NCBI GenBank assembly: GCA_029861955.1
Contig: JAOTYK010000021.1
Coordinates: forward strand, 1-64,000
Direction: 5' to 3'
From: Acidobacteriota bacterium
GTDB lineage: Bacteria > Acidobacteriota > Polarisedimenticolia > Polarisedimenticolales > Polarisedimenticolaceae
Length of the DNA stretch: 64,000 nt
Part shown: positions 42,739 through 51,507 of the stretch, in pieces
Layout: every line of letters begins with the position of its first letter
Position numbering within the stretch: the stretch's first letter is position 1
The notes under the pieces: model-generated
Told to the model about the DNA's origin: nothing
Database searches by the model: none
The model's input: the letters and a program-made list of their open reading frames with translations, nothing else
Program-made: the position numbers and the translations under genes

Positions 42739-43832
42739 GCGGCGGCCCTGGAATAAACGCCCAGATAACTTCGAACCATCAATTCGGTGTCGAATAGTGC
42801 CGCAGAATTCATGGCCATTGCGTCACGATGCTTGCTGCGCAGTCCTTCATCGTCGGTCATGCGAGCAAGTGCGGCGGCCAGGGCCTCCACATCCCCCCGC
42901 GGCACCAGGAGCCCCGCGTGCGTATTCTCAACCACAGTCGGCACACCGCCCACACGGGTAGCCACGATCGGCAGTCCCACTCCGATGGCTTCGAGAAGCG
43001 TGATCGGCAGACCCTCACTCAACGAGGGCATCACGAGAAATTGGACAGCCGCGAAGCAATCGGCGACGTCGTCACGGAATCCGGCAAACATCACTCGATC
43101 CTCGATGTTGAGCATCCGGCACTGCTCCTGGAGTGCTTCCATGAGTGGTCCGTCCCCGAGCACCAGTAGACGCAATCGTACGCCGACCATCGCCTGCAAC
43201 AACTGTGAATGTCCCTTGACAGGATCCAACCGACCGACGATTGCCGCCGTGACCGAGGGCTCACAAAAACTCGCGATCCGTTTATCGACAACCCCGGTTG
43301 TCCCGGGACGCGACACGGCGTTCGTGATCACGGTGGAGCGATCCATGACTCCACGACGCGCAAACGGCCTAAGCGACAACATTGATTCCGAGACGGCGAC
43401 CACACGATCCGCCACACAAATCGCTCTTTCATCCAGCCATTGATAAAGCCGGGATCGGGTCGATCCCGCCCCATGCGACCAACCATGGGTCGTCACCACC
43501 CACGGAATTCCCCGCAGAAATCGCGGCAATAATGCGAGCAAGATATTGCCCTTGTAGCCGTGAGTGTGCAGTACGTCAAATCCACGATTTCGCGCCTCAC
43601 GTACGAGTGCCAAGCCCCCCACAAGATTTAGGCCCTTCCGCATTCGCAAGGGCCAGACATCAATTCCCGCTGCACGCAGCGCGCGCTCGAGGGGCTTCTC
43701 CGTTTCTCCCGGTAGGCCAATGCTACAAACGCACGGTTGTACGTCCGCGAGAACCTGCCCCGTCGTCAAGGCGATCAGCATCTTCTCGGCACCATACAAA
43801 CCGCCGCTGTCGATGATATGGAGAACTTTCAT
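42735..43832 (-). CDS. Glycosyltransferase family 4
   Basis: The product (365 aa from ATG 43832, which overlaps the upstream stop by 4 bp) begins MKVLHIIDSGGLYGAEKML, then has AAIVGRLDPVKGHSQLLQAM and the donor-site LSEGLPITLLEAIGVGLPIV. It is a retaining GT4, similar to capsule and EPS transferases. Confidence 0.88.
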   Translation of the reverse strand: MKVLHIIDSGGLYGAEKMLIALTTGQVLADVQPCVCSIGLPGETEKPLERALRAAGIDVWPLRMRKGLNLVGGLALVREARNRGFDVLHTHGYKGNILLALLPRFLRGIPWVVTTHGWSHGAGSTRSRLYQWLDERAICVADRVVAVSESMLSLRPFARRGVMDRSTVITNAVSRPGTTGVVDKRIASFCEPSVTAAIVGRLDPVKGHSQLLQAMVGVRLRLLVLGDGPLMEALQEQCRMLNIEDRVMFAGFRDDVADCFAAVQFLVMPSLSEGLPITLLEAIGVGLPIVATRVGGVPTVVENTHAGLLVPRGDVEALAAALARMTDDEGLRSKHRDAMAMNSAALFDTELMVRSYLGVYSRAAA

Positions 43833-44977
43833 CCTTTTCTCGGCGTCCACAGCACTTGCTTTCGCCCCAGCAGATACTTGAAGAAGGCGTGGGCCGCTGC
43901 CAGGTTTATCAGGGTGAAGTAGTGCGGCAAGTAAAACAGACGAATCCGCTTACCGATCCGCTCTAGCAGCCAGGAGCAAAGGGCCGCGACGTATGCTGCA
44001 ATCTGTGCGACCAACACGACGCGCCAGAACAGTCCTGCGTCCCACAGCATGCTGTTCGCGAGAAGCGCGACACTCAGGAACAGAAACGCGGCGTAGCGCA
44101 ACACCTTGTGAGAGAACAACTGCCAGGCAAACAGGCCGTGGCGGAACGGATTGAGCAATCGCCGCATGTCGTGGAGTGCCCACAATGCTCGCAGAGAAAC
44201 CCGTACTCGCATTCGGTATTCGTCACCTGCGCGATCGAGGCTAGGCTCTCGAAGCAGTGCCTCGGGCTCAAATACGACTCGGTAGCCGGCCGCCGTGACT
44301 TTCAGCGGAAGGACGAAATCAGGGAGTTGGTCCTCGCGCATGGGTTCGTACAAGCCACGTCGGATGGCATCGACACCGCCGTCGACGCCAACTATCGAAC
44401 CCGCCTGTGTTTCGAGTCTACGGAGTAGGTTCTCATATCGCATGTAGGCGCTGCAGCCGTCACCAACAGGACTGCCGCTTTCGTCGGTATAGATCATTTT
44501 TCCCGTTACGTAGCCGACTTCAGGATCGACGAAGTTGGCGACGAGCGCGCGCAGTGCATCGGGTGCGTGAAGCGAATTTGCATCGGCAAACACGACAATT
44601 TCGGAATCGGTCTCTACGATGCCGCGGTTGAGGGCCAGGGTCTTTCCGCCACGTGACTCTTGCCGGATTAGCCTTACCCGCGACGACGACAGGCCGCGAA
44701 CGATTTCATCGGTACCATCCGTGGAGCCATCTGAAATCACTCGCACCTGCAACTTTTCTGGCGGGTAATCGAGCTCCAACTTATTGCGAATCGTCGCCTC
44801 GATCGACTCGGCCTCATTGTGGGCAGCGATCAGGATCGTGACATCGGGCAGTCGATCACCCTTTCGGACTGGCCTTGGGCGACAACGAGCAATCAGCGCG
44901 ACAAGGAGCGGATAGCCCGCGTAGATGTAGACCAATCCGATTACGCTTAACGTTAACAATGCCTTGGCCCAGAGCAT
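43829..44977 (-). CDS. Membrane-anchored glycosyltransferase family 2 (BcsA/PgaC-like)
   Basis: The 382-aa protein has an N-terminal TM, then GT2 motifs VTILIAAHNEAESIEAT, VISDGSTDGT and VVFADANSLH (DxD-type DAN), a RAGDEYRMRVRVSLRALWAL segment similar to QxxRW, and two or three C-terminal TM helices. This is the layout of processive or membrane GT2s such as PgaC and IcaA. It lies 8 bp after the deacetylase gene. Confidence 0.86.
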   Translation of the reverse strand: MLWAKALLTLSVIGLVYIYAGYPLLVALIARCRPRPVRKGDRLPDVTILIAAHNEAESIEATIRNKLELDYPPEKLQVRVISDGSTDGTDEIVRGLSSSRVRLIRQESRGGKTLALNRGIVETDSEIVVFADANSLHAPDALRALVANFVDPEVGYVTGKMIYTDESGSPVGDGCSAYMRYENLLRRLETQAGSIVGVDGGVDAIRRGLYEPMREDQLPDFVLPLKVTAAGYRVVFEPEALLREPSLDRAGDEYRMRVRVSLRALWALHDMRRLLNPFRHGLFAWQLFSHKVLRYAAFLFLSVALLANSMLWDAGLFWRVVLVAQIAAYVAALCSWLLERIGKRIRLFYLPHYFTLINLAAAHAFFKYLLGRKQVLWTPRKG

Positions 44978-44985
44978 AAACGCGT

Positions 44986-45855
44986 TCAGTGCAGCGACAC
45001 TGCGGGCAGAGGTCCGCTCATCGAGATCAGATCACGCATCGATCCGAAACGGTGACGTCCCGCCAGGTTTTGAAGCTTGCGTTCGGTCGTGTCGATGTTG
45101 ACGTAGTGACGAAATCGCCGCAGCACCGGCAATCCACTAACCCTCGGCTGCTCGGGGTCAACCTCCCAGGGATGAACGTAAACCACCGCAGCGCATTGCT
45201 CGCCGGCGATTCTACGGATCGCCCAGTCCGTAATGGCCTGCGGATAGAGTCTCAGGTAACCACCCCCGGCAACTGGCAAAGTCCAGCGGCCCAGGGCGAC
45301 GGTGGACGGCGGAACCTCGATCAGGCTGCCGCCATGCGGCGTTGTTAAACGATAGATACTCCGTGGCGCTCCCGGCACTCCATAACGATCGTGACGAACG
45401 GGGAACAGGCTAGAGTCATACTCGAAGCCGGCATCAACCAATTCGTCAAGCGCCCACAGATTGCGGCGACCGATGGAGAATGACGCGGCACGATGCCCCA
45501 CGACCCGTTGTCCGCTCTGGTCTTCAAGGAGAGTCTTGGCCCGGAGCAATTCGTCACGAAATTCATCACGACGCTGGTCGTAGATCAATCGATGGCTGTA
45601 GCCGTGGCAGCCGATCTCATGACCACGATCAGCAATCTCGCGAACCAACGACGGCTGTCGTTCGGCCACCCAACCCAGCACAAAAAACGTCCCGTGAAGC
45701 TTCAAGGTGTCGAATAGATCAAGTAATCGCCGAGTGTTGTTCACGACGCGAGACGGCTGCTGCTCCCATTGATCGCGACGAACGTATCCTTCAAACGCCG
45801 AGACTTGAAAGTGCTCTTCGACGTCGACTGTCATCGCATGAACCCGGCGATTCAT
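44986..45855 (-). CDS. Polysaccharide deacetylase, exosortase-A-associated (DUF3473) type
   Basis: From ATG 45855 (2 bp after the HTH gene's stop) it is 289 aa. It begins AMTVDVEEHFQVSAF, the signature of the DUF3473-containing deacetylases of XrtA EPS loci, with HGTFFVLGWVAERQPSLVRE, GHEIGCHGYSHRL and a C-terminal VYVHPWEVDPEQPRV. No signal peptide. Likely N-deacetylates a sugar intermediate or polymer. This is one of three NodB-type domains in the window. Confidence 0.9.
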   Translation of the reverse strand: MNRRVHAMTVDVEEHFQVSAFEGYVRRDQWEQQPSRVVNNTRRLLDLFDTLKLHGTFFVLGWVAERQPSLVREIADRGHEIGCHGYSHRLIYDQRRDEFRDELLRAKTLLEDQSGQRVVGHRAASFSIGRRNLWALDELVDAGFEYDSSLFPVRHDRYGVPGAPRSIYRLTTPHGGSLIEVPPSTVALGRWTLPVAGGGYLRLYPQAITDWAIRRIAGEQCAAVVYVHPWEVDPEQPRVSGLPVLRRFRHYVNIDTTERKLQNLAGRHRFGSMRDLISMSGPLPAVSLH

Positions 45856-45857
45856 CG

Positions 45858-46064
45858 TCAACCAACTCGGTTTTGATCCAGCCATGCGATCAGCTCGGAC
45901 CGCTTGTAACGCAGCACCGCCCCGGGTCCATGCCCAAGTCGATAGGCTGGAACCGAGCTGTCGCGCGTCAGCTGCCACAGCTTCGTCCGCCCGATCTTCA
46001 GGAGCGCCATTGCCTCACGAGAGGTCAGTATTTCGTCATCGGTTCGGCGACTCGACTCACTCAT
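45858..46064 (-). CDS. Small MerR/excisionase-type HTH DNA-binding protein
   Basis: The 68-aa product (MSESSRRTDDEILTSREA, then LLKIGRTKLWQL, ending ELIAWLDQNRVG) is a stand-alone helix_17/excisionase-like winged helix. The ATG at 46064 overlaps the yvcK stop region by 8 bp. Codons upstream of it that are open in frame lie inside yvcK and are not used. It may autoregulate the EPS operon (inference from position). Confidence 0.82.
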   Translation of the reverse strand: MSESSRRTDDEILTSREAMALLKIGRTKLWQLTRDSSVPAYRLGHGPGAVLRYKRSELIAWLDQNRVG

Positions 46065-47055
46065 TGGTTTGACCCCATTCGCGCGGGTTGCGGAGCGCAC
46101 GCCAGGCATCCAGCAGTCCTTCTGCTGTACAGCAAGAATCGTGGCGTAATTTGCGGGTTGCACTTGCGAGCATGCGACGGACAATTTGAACACCGTCGTG
46201 ATCGCTCTCGGGCGCCGCGAGAGGTACTGCCCCTTCCTCGCGATAACGCTCTCGCGTGGACGGGTCAATCTCCCCATCGTGGCAAAGCAGTATGTCGACG
46301 ATCGTTCCCCCAACATGCCGATGAATGATGTCGAGATGGTCCGTCAGACCCAATCCGGCAGCCTCACCATGTTCACTCACAAGATTGCCAACCAGCACAC
46401 ACGGGGCCGACGACGCGCGAATCGCGTCGACCATTCCATCGATCAACAGGTTCGGGAGGATGCTCGTGAAGAGGCTTCCAGGCCCCAGAACGATGAGGTC
46501 CGAGGCAACAATCGCGTCGAGAACACCCGGAGTCGCGCGCGCGCTGGACGGGTTTAGACGCACGCGACGGATCGGTTTCGGACATTCGCCGATCGCCGAC
46601 TCTCCGATGATATCGAAGCCACCGGCGATCTCCGCCTCCAGGATCACCTCGTCGAGAGTCGCGGGCAGGATGCGGCCGGTCGTGCGAAGCACTTCGCTTG
46701 AAACCTCGACCGCCTTCAGAAAACTACCTGTCTGCTCTGCCAATGCCGCGAGGATCAGGTTGCCGAGACTATGCCCACCCAGCTCGGCGACCCCCTCGTA
46801 GCGATGCTGGAAGAGTCCCGCCAGCAGGTCCTCTGCCTCGGATAGCGCGACAAGACAATTCCTGACGTCGCCGGGAGGCGGCAACCCCCTGGATCGCCTC
46901 AACCGGCCTGAACTGCCGCCGTCGTCGCTCATGGTTACGACGGCGGTAATGGTATCGCGACCGGAAGCACCGAGGACCTCCCGCAACCCACGGAGAACGA
47001 GAGGTAAGCCGGTTCCTCCTCCGAGCGCGACAACTCGAGAAGGAAGCTCCATCAC
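46057..47055 (-). CDS. yvcK: YvcK/CofD-family gluconeogenesis factor
   Basis: The 332-aa protein has VVALGGGTGLPLVLRGL, VVTMSDDGGSSGRLRRS and LPPPGDVRNCLVAL, the hallmark segments of YvcK (UPF0052). YvcK binds UDP-sugars such as UDP-GlcNAc and affects central carbon flux, cell shape and cell-wall synthesis in Bacillus, Listeria and Mycobacterium. Its usual neighbours are rapZ and whiA; here it sits in an EPS operon, with its start overlapping the BY-kinase stop. Confidence 0.92.
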   Translation of the reverse strand: MMELPSRVVALGGGTGLPLVLRGLREVLGASGRDTITAVVTMSDDGGSSGRLRRSRGLPPPGDVRNCLVALSEAEDLLAGLFQHRYEGVAELGGHSLGNLILAALAEQTGSFLKAVEVSSEVLRTTGRILPATLDEVILEAEIAGGFDIIGESAIGECPKPIRRVRLNPSSARATPGVLDAIVASDLIVLGPGSLFTSILPNLLIDGMVDAIRASSAPCVLVGNLVSEHGEAAGLGLTDHLDIIHRHVGGTIVDILLCHDGEIDPSTRERYREEGAVPLAAPESDHDGVQIVRRMLASATRKLRHDSCCTAEGLLDAWRALRNPREWGQTNE

Positions 47056-47879
47056 TTGCCGCCCCTGTCGTAATAGCGATAGTACTCGCGATCGTGGTAG
47101 TAACCCTCACGATCCGCGAGGCTATAGGTCGCGTCGTTCAGTACCGCCCCAATAACGCGAGTCGAGGTTGCCGACTGAATCGCCTGCTGTAGCATCGCGC
47201 GGCGAGTCCGACCCGCTCGAGCAACAACCAGGATTCCGTCCGCGTAGGACCCGACCACGTCGGCGTCGGTGAATGGCACGATCGGCGGAGTATCGATGAT
47301 GATTCGGGTGAAGCGTTCGCGCAGGCTCGTGATCAGCTTCTTTGCCATCTCAGACGCCAACAGTTCGACCGGATCGCTGGTGCGGCCACCGGCCGGCAAG
47401 ATTCTCAGTGGCGTGTTCTGAAGCTCGATGAGCGTATGTTCCGTCACGGTTCTTCCCGTCAGAAGCTCGTGCAGACCCAGTTTGGGTTCGGGCGACAAGC
47501 GTCGGTCGACGGTCGGGCGGCGTAGATCGGCGTCAATCAGAAGAGTTTCGCCCTCGGTATCGGCGGCAAAAGCCAACGCAAGGTTAATCGATACGAGGGA
47601 CTTCCCTTCATTGGCTGCGCCACTCGTGACGACAATCACCTGGGGCGACTCCTCGGGGTCGTTAACGAGCATCGTCTTCAATCGACGGAAACGCTCCGAG
47701 GCCAGCGACCGCGGCTGCGACAGCATGACGATCTCTTCATCCACGGCCAGTTTGCGCTTGATCAGCTTCACCATCGGCACTCCGGCTGTCACCGGTGACT
47801 TAGCTCGCTTTGGCGCGTTCGCGGGACCGGCATTCTCTAGAATTTTAAGATTGGATACGTTGTCGGGCTTGGAGTTCAT
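47052..47879 (-). CDS. Bacterial tyrosine kinase (CpsD/ExoP C-terminal type)
   Basis: This 275-aa P-loop kinase has Walker A VTSGAANEGKSLVSINLALA, Walker A' LLIDADLRRPTV and Walker B RIIIDTPPIV. Its C terminus is a tyrosine cluster (REGYYHDREYYRYYDRG) of the kind autophosphorylated in BY-kinases. It is separate from its GumC/Wzz partner, which lies 4 bp upstream, as in CpsC/CpsD and the XrtA-associated autokinases. It controls polymer length and export by phosphorylation (family knowledge). Confidence 0.92.
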   Translation of the reverse strand: MNSKPDNVSNLKILENAGPANAPKRAKSPVTAGVPMVKLIKRKLAVDEEIVMLSQPRSLASERFRRLKTMLVNDPEESPQVIVVTSGAANEGKSLVSINLALAFAADTEGETLLIDADLRRPTVDRRLSPEPKLGLHELLTGRTVTEHTLIELQNTPLRILPAGGRTSDPVELLASEMAKKLITSLRERFTRIIIDTPPIVPFTDADVVGSYADGILVVARAGRTRRAMLQQAIQSATSTRVIGAVLNDATYSLADREGYYHDREYYRYYDRGGK

Positions 47880-47883
47880 CGAA

Positions 47884-49398
47884 TCATCCTTGAGCGCGGA
47901 GAAGGACCACTACGGCAGCCAAAACGCCGCTGGAGAGAATGGCCAAAGAGAAGTTTCGGAACCCCCGTCGAATCCGTTCGCTACGATTCTCTTGCGTCGT
48001 TAACTGCGGTATCGAGACGAGTATCGGAACTTCGGACGCCATCCGCATGCCCGCCTCGGAGAGGATTAGCGGGTGCAGCATTCGATTCAATGGCACCGGC
48101 ACGATGAACAGTAAACAACCCGCCGCCAGGCCCAGCAAATAGACTTTCAGCGGCTGCGGCTGGATTGGCTTCAGCGGAACATCTGCCAGCGATACGATCT
48201 TGAACTGCGCTCCCAACTCACGAGTCTCGAGTTGGACGGCCACCCGAGCTTGTTCGAGATCCCGCTGCTTCTTCTCGTACGTACCACGCAAGATATCTCT
48301 TTCGTTGGAGAGCTCGGTCGCCTTGGTTTGCACCTCCGGCGTGTTGCGAATCCGATACTCGTATCGTCGGATGTCGGCCGCGATGGCGACTTCTCGCGCC
48401 CGCACCTTGGAAAGGTCTTCCTTGAGCTCAACAAGTCGAGCGGCGTCCGGCGATCCTTCGGGCTGATCCGGGTTGGCTGCAGTTGGCTGATCGGCCAACC
48501 ATGCTTCCCGGCGTCGAACCAACTCATCGCGCTGAGCCCTTCTGGACTTGATGTTGGGGTGACTCTCCGTCCATCGAAGCAGAAGCGCTTGTATTTCGGC
48601 GTCGATGCTCTTGATCTGCAGTGCCAACGGGTCAGCGGCAGAGGTTGGAAGTGCGGCAACATCGCCCGACGAACTCTCTAACGCGATGATCGCCTCGAGT
48701 TCTCGGACCTGCTTTCCCAGCGCGTCCTGACGTTCGCCATTTGCCTTCAACTCTTCCCTGGATGTCGCAAGAGATTGTCGATTGAGTTCCAGATAGTCAT
48801 ACGTCTGGAACGGGTGCTCCTTGACAAAAGCGTCGAGAATCGTCTGCGACTCTTTCCACTTTTCGCGCCATTCGTCAGCCAACAACTGAAGCTCTGCCGC
48901 AGTGTCGCCGGCCTGATTCTGTCGAAATGCATTGTTTTGCTCGATGAATCGTTGCATCAGCAGGTTGACAACGTTGGCGGCCCGAACGGCATCGGTATTG
49001 ACGACACGTAGAGTGAAGAGACCCGATCCGCCGAGCGCGCCGACATCAATTTGTTTTCGCAGTTGCTCGATCTTGCGTGCCCGTCGCGTAGGTTCATCGA
49101 CCGTCTCGTAGAATTGATCGAGAACCTCTTCCATGCTGGCCTGGTCAAAGACCTCACCCCGCAAGACGACGAGCAGGTGGGCCATATTCTGTGTGACCGT
49201 CGTTTGCACGAATTCATCCGGAATCTGCTGGGGAGTCGTTCGGATCTGACCCTCCGCACGGTAGGCCTTCGGAATATGATCGAGAGCGATCATCGAACCT
49301 GCAAGGCCCAGACAAACGCCCGCCACGACCGTCCACCAGTTGCGGAGCACCGCGTCGATCAGCTCGAAGACCATCGAATTGTTCCCGTCTTGGTTCAT
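47884..49398 (-). CDS. Chain-length determinant / GumC-type polysaccharide co-polymerase
   Basis: The 504-aa protein has an N-terminal TM (~18-38), a long periplasmic region with coiled coils (~140-400), a proline-rich ADVPLKPIQPQPLKVYLLGL before the second TM (~425), and a final TM at the C terminus. This is the Wzz/GumC type of XrtA loci. It pairs with the cytoplasmic BY-kinase downstream and the beta-barrel and Wza upstream. Confidence 0.9.
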   Translation of the reverse strand: MNQDGNNSMVFELIDAVLRNWWTVVAGVCLGLAGSMIALDHIPKAYRAEGQIRTTPQQIPDEFVQTTVTQNMAHLLVVLRGEVFDQASMEEVLDQFYETVDEPTRRARKIEQLRKQIDVGALGGSGLFTLRVVNTDAVRAANVVNLLMQRFIEQNNAFRQNQAGDTAAELQLLADEWREKWKESQTILDAFVKEHPFQTYDYLELNRQSLATSREELKANGERQDALGKQVRELEAIIALESSSGDVAALPTSAADPLALQIKSIDAEIQALLLRWTESHPNIKSRRAQRDELVRRREAWLADQPTAANPDQPEGSPDAARLVELKEDLSKVRAREVAIAADIRRYEYRIRNTPEVQTKATELSNERDILRGTYEKKQRDLEQARVAVQLETRELGAQFKIVSLADVPLKPIQPQPLKVYLLGLAAGCLLFIVPVPLNRMLHPLILSEAGMRMASEVPILVSIPQLTTQENRSERIRRGFRNFSLAILSSGVLAAVVVLLRAQG

Positions 49399-49401
49399 CG
49401 A

Positions 49402-50655
49402 CTACCTCGCTATTGGACTGCGCCCCAGGGGGCGCCACACGAGACCCAGACGAGCAACGATGGTTGACGTCTCATCCGTCGCGGAGTCACCGCCGGACTG
49501 CGTGATGTAGTTGGTCTGCAGACGAACGCTAAAGATCCCACTGACGTCGCGTTCGACCTCGCCGCCCACCGCGATCGTGTCAAGCGTCGCTAACGCCTCG
49601 TCGCTTGAGTCGCGTTGGGCGTAGCGCGTCGACGTAGACCAACGCCACTGGCTCGCAATACTCCCCGCGATCCCTAGGGCAATGGATGTATTGGTCGATG
49701 TTCCGACACGAGCACCCCCGGAGGTCGGCTCGTGTCTCAATGCGAGATTCAGTCCGGCCCGTTTCATCTTTTTCTCGTAACTAATAGACGCACTAAAGCC
49801 GTGGCGAGAATCGTCGGTGCTGACTCCACCTACCGCGGCTTCCCCATTGCTCTGAAAGCCACCTATTGTGTAGCTCAGTCGTTCGTTGCGACTGACCTCG
49901 TAGCCACCGACGATAGAAACTTGATGGCTATCTTCGTTGCCGGACATGTCCAGATCGAATCGCCCGTAGTCATAGGCGATTCCCAGGTTGCTCTTTCGCG
50001 AGATCGCCCGCGTCACGCTGATCCCGGCGCGTATTTCATCACGGTCCTCTGCCCCCGATGCCAGTGGCATCGGAGCAAAGTCGGTTATCTCCTCGAAGGA
50101 CGTCGTCGCCAAACCCAGTGTTCCGCCCCAACCCCAACGCCCCTTGAGGTTCCCGCGATAACGCAAATCGGCTCGGAGTCGATCTCGTTCGGTTCGGTCC
50201 GTCAGGAATAGATCGGAATCGTCGATGCCGGCAGCGTCACCTTGAGTCTGGGTGCGGTCGGCCGACAGACGAAGCGCCAGCCCCGATCCGCTGCCGAAGT
50301 CCCGGTCGTATTCCATACTCAATTTGTGCCCATCGTTGTCGAGTTGGTCAAAGTCGCCGAACTTGGTGAGCGTCGGCGTGTAGCTGAAACGGAGGCGACT
50401 CTTGCGGGTCTCGCGATCCCAGGGCAACACGATCTGGAGTCGAGTTTCGGTATCCGACTCTTCCATCGCCCCGCTAAAGCCAACGTTGTCGGAATAGCCC
50501 TGCTCGAGTGCGATCGACGGATCGAACCGGACGTTTTGCGCAGCAAGCGGTTCGATCGACAGGAAAACCGCTCCTGCCAACAACACCGACGTTCTGAAGG
50601 CATTGGATCGTTGAGAAATCTTGGACATCCGACTGGCCCCTTGCTGGAAATTCAT
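49402..50655 (-). CDS. Outer-membrane beta-barrel protein of the EPS export system
   Basis: The 417-aa product has a signal peptide (RTSVLLAGAVFLSIEPLAA-Q) and alternating amphipathic strands throughout, ending with LVWRPLGRSPIAR. It matches the TIGR03016/BBP2-type putative outer-membrane protein of EPS loci. The start may be ATG 50655 or 50628. It presumably forms the outer-membrane channel or scaffold together with the Wza-like protein, which it follows by 11 bp. Confidence 0.8.
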   Translation of the reverse strand: MNFQQGASRMSKISQRSNAFRTSVLLAGAVFLSIEPLAAQNVRFDPSIALEQGYSDNVGFSGAMEESDTETRLQIVLPWDRETRKSRLRFSYTPTLTKFGDFDQLDNDGHKLSMEYDRDFGSGSGLALRLSADRTQTQGDAAGIDDSDLFLTDRTERDRLRADLRYRGNLKGRWGWGGTLGLATTSFEEITDFAPMPLASGAEDRDEIRAGISVTRAISRKSNLGIAYDYGRFDLDMSGNEDSHQVSIVGGYEVSRNERLSYTIGGFQSNGEAAVGGVSTDDSRHGFSASISYEKKMKRAGLNLALRHEPTSGGARVGTSTNTSIALGIAGSIASQWRWSTSTRYAQRDSSDEALATLDTIAVGGEVERDVSGIFSVRLQTNYITQSGGDSATDETSTIVARLGLVWRPLGRSPIAR

Positions 50656-50666
50656 CTCACGAGCAA

Positions 50667-51254
50667 CTAGTAGAAGAGCAACATGTCATCCGGCTGAAGA
50701 AATAGGTTTTCTTGCGCCGCATCCCCAGCCACGAGTTTCTTGTAATCAACAGGTATGCGAACCTCGCCCCCGTTCCGCTCGCGGACGAGAACGATCTTCT
50801 TGTTGGCAAACTCGGATAACCCGCCGGCAGTCGCTATTCCCTGCAGAATTCGGGTCGGGCTGTAGAACTGACGCGCGCCCTGAGCGTTGATCTCGCCGAG
50901 AAAAAAGACGCGGTAACTGTTGATCTGTTCCACGATGACCGTGACGACCGGGACCGTGATGAACTCCTTCAGCCGCTCCAGTATCTGCAAACGGATCTCT
51001 TCCGGTGTCCTTCCGGCAACATGGAGATCATTGATGAGCGGTACGGTGATCTTCCCGTCCGGACGAACCCGGACGCTTAACGAGAGGTCCGGTTCTTCGT
51101 AGACGAAGATACGCAGAACATCCTCGATACCGACCTGGAAGTCCGACCGGTTGGATCCACTCGCTGGAGTGTCGGCGGCGGAAGCCGTCGTCACGACGAT
51201 TCCCCCTGCGCAGAGTGCCATTGCAACGAACCAGAGGCGGGTAAGTACCCTCAT
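50667..51254 (-). CDS. Polysaccharide export protein (Wza-like, short)
   Basis: The 195-aa product has a signal peptide (WFVAMALCAGGIVVTTASA), a Poly_export domain (QVGIEDVLRIFVYEEPDLSL, then RVRPDGKITVPLINDL) and one SLBB repeat (YRVFFLGEINAQGARQF). Short Wza proteins with a separate barrel are typical of XrtA EPS loci. It is the first gene of the 13-gene minus-strand operon, so the main promoter should lie in the 51255-51507 divergent region. Confidence 0.92.
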   Translation of the reverse strand: MRVLTRLWFVAMALCAGGIVVTTASAADTPASGSNRSDFQVGIEDVLRIFVYEEPDLSLSVRVRPDGKITVPLINDLHVAGRTPEEIRLQILERLKEFITVPVVTVIVEQINSYRVFFLGEINAQGARQFYSPTRILQGIATAGGLSEFANKKIVLVRERNGGEVRIPVDYKKLVAGDAAQENLFLQPDDMLLFY

Positions 51255-51507
51255 GAAATGTCCTTCGTTTTAGACAGTGCCCGTGCGGTCTACGACAGAA
51301 TCCGATCTATTCTAGCGGTGTCAAGCGGAAATTTCGAACGATTGTGAACCTCTCTGGACAATTCCGCACAATTCTTCAGGCATATACATTTACCAGAAAT
51401 CAGAGATGCATCATCTGTGTTTTGACTCTAGTGGCTCTCGTTCGTACGTTGAGACCCGAAGACGGCTGCTATCCTCGAATTGCGAGCCGTTCGGAGCCTC
51501 ATCAAGC
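51255..51507. promoter_or_regulatory. Divergent EPS promoter region
   Basis: This 253-bp AT-richer gap separates the minus-strand export operon from the plus-strand sugar-transferase gene, so both promoters should be here. A TTGACT (51419) 17 bp from TACGTT faces the plus gene; a TTGACA (51324-51319) faces the minus operon but has a poor -10. Neither is firm. Confidence 0.4.

Noticed and set aside
51296-51324. TTGACA facing the Wza operon as a full promoter
   Set aside because: The -35 is perfect but at 17 bp the -10 reads ATTCTG, a poor match; only the region as a whole is reported.
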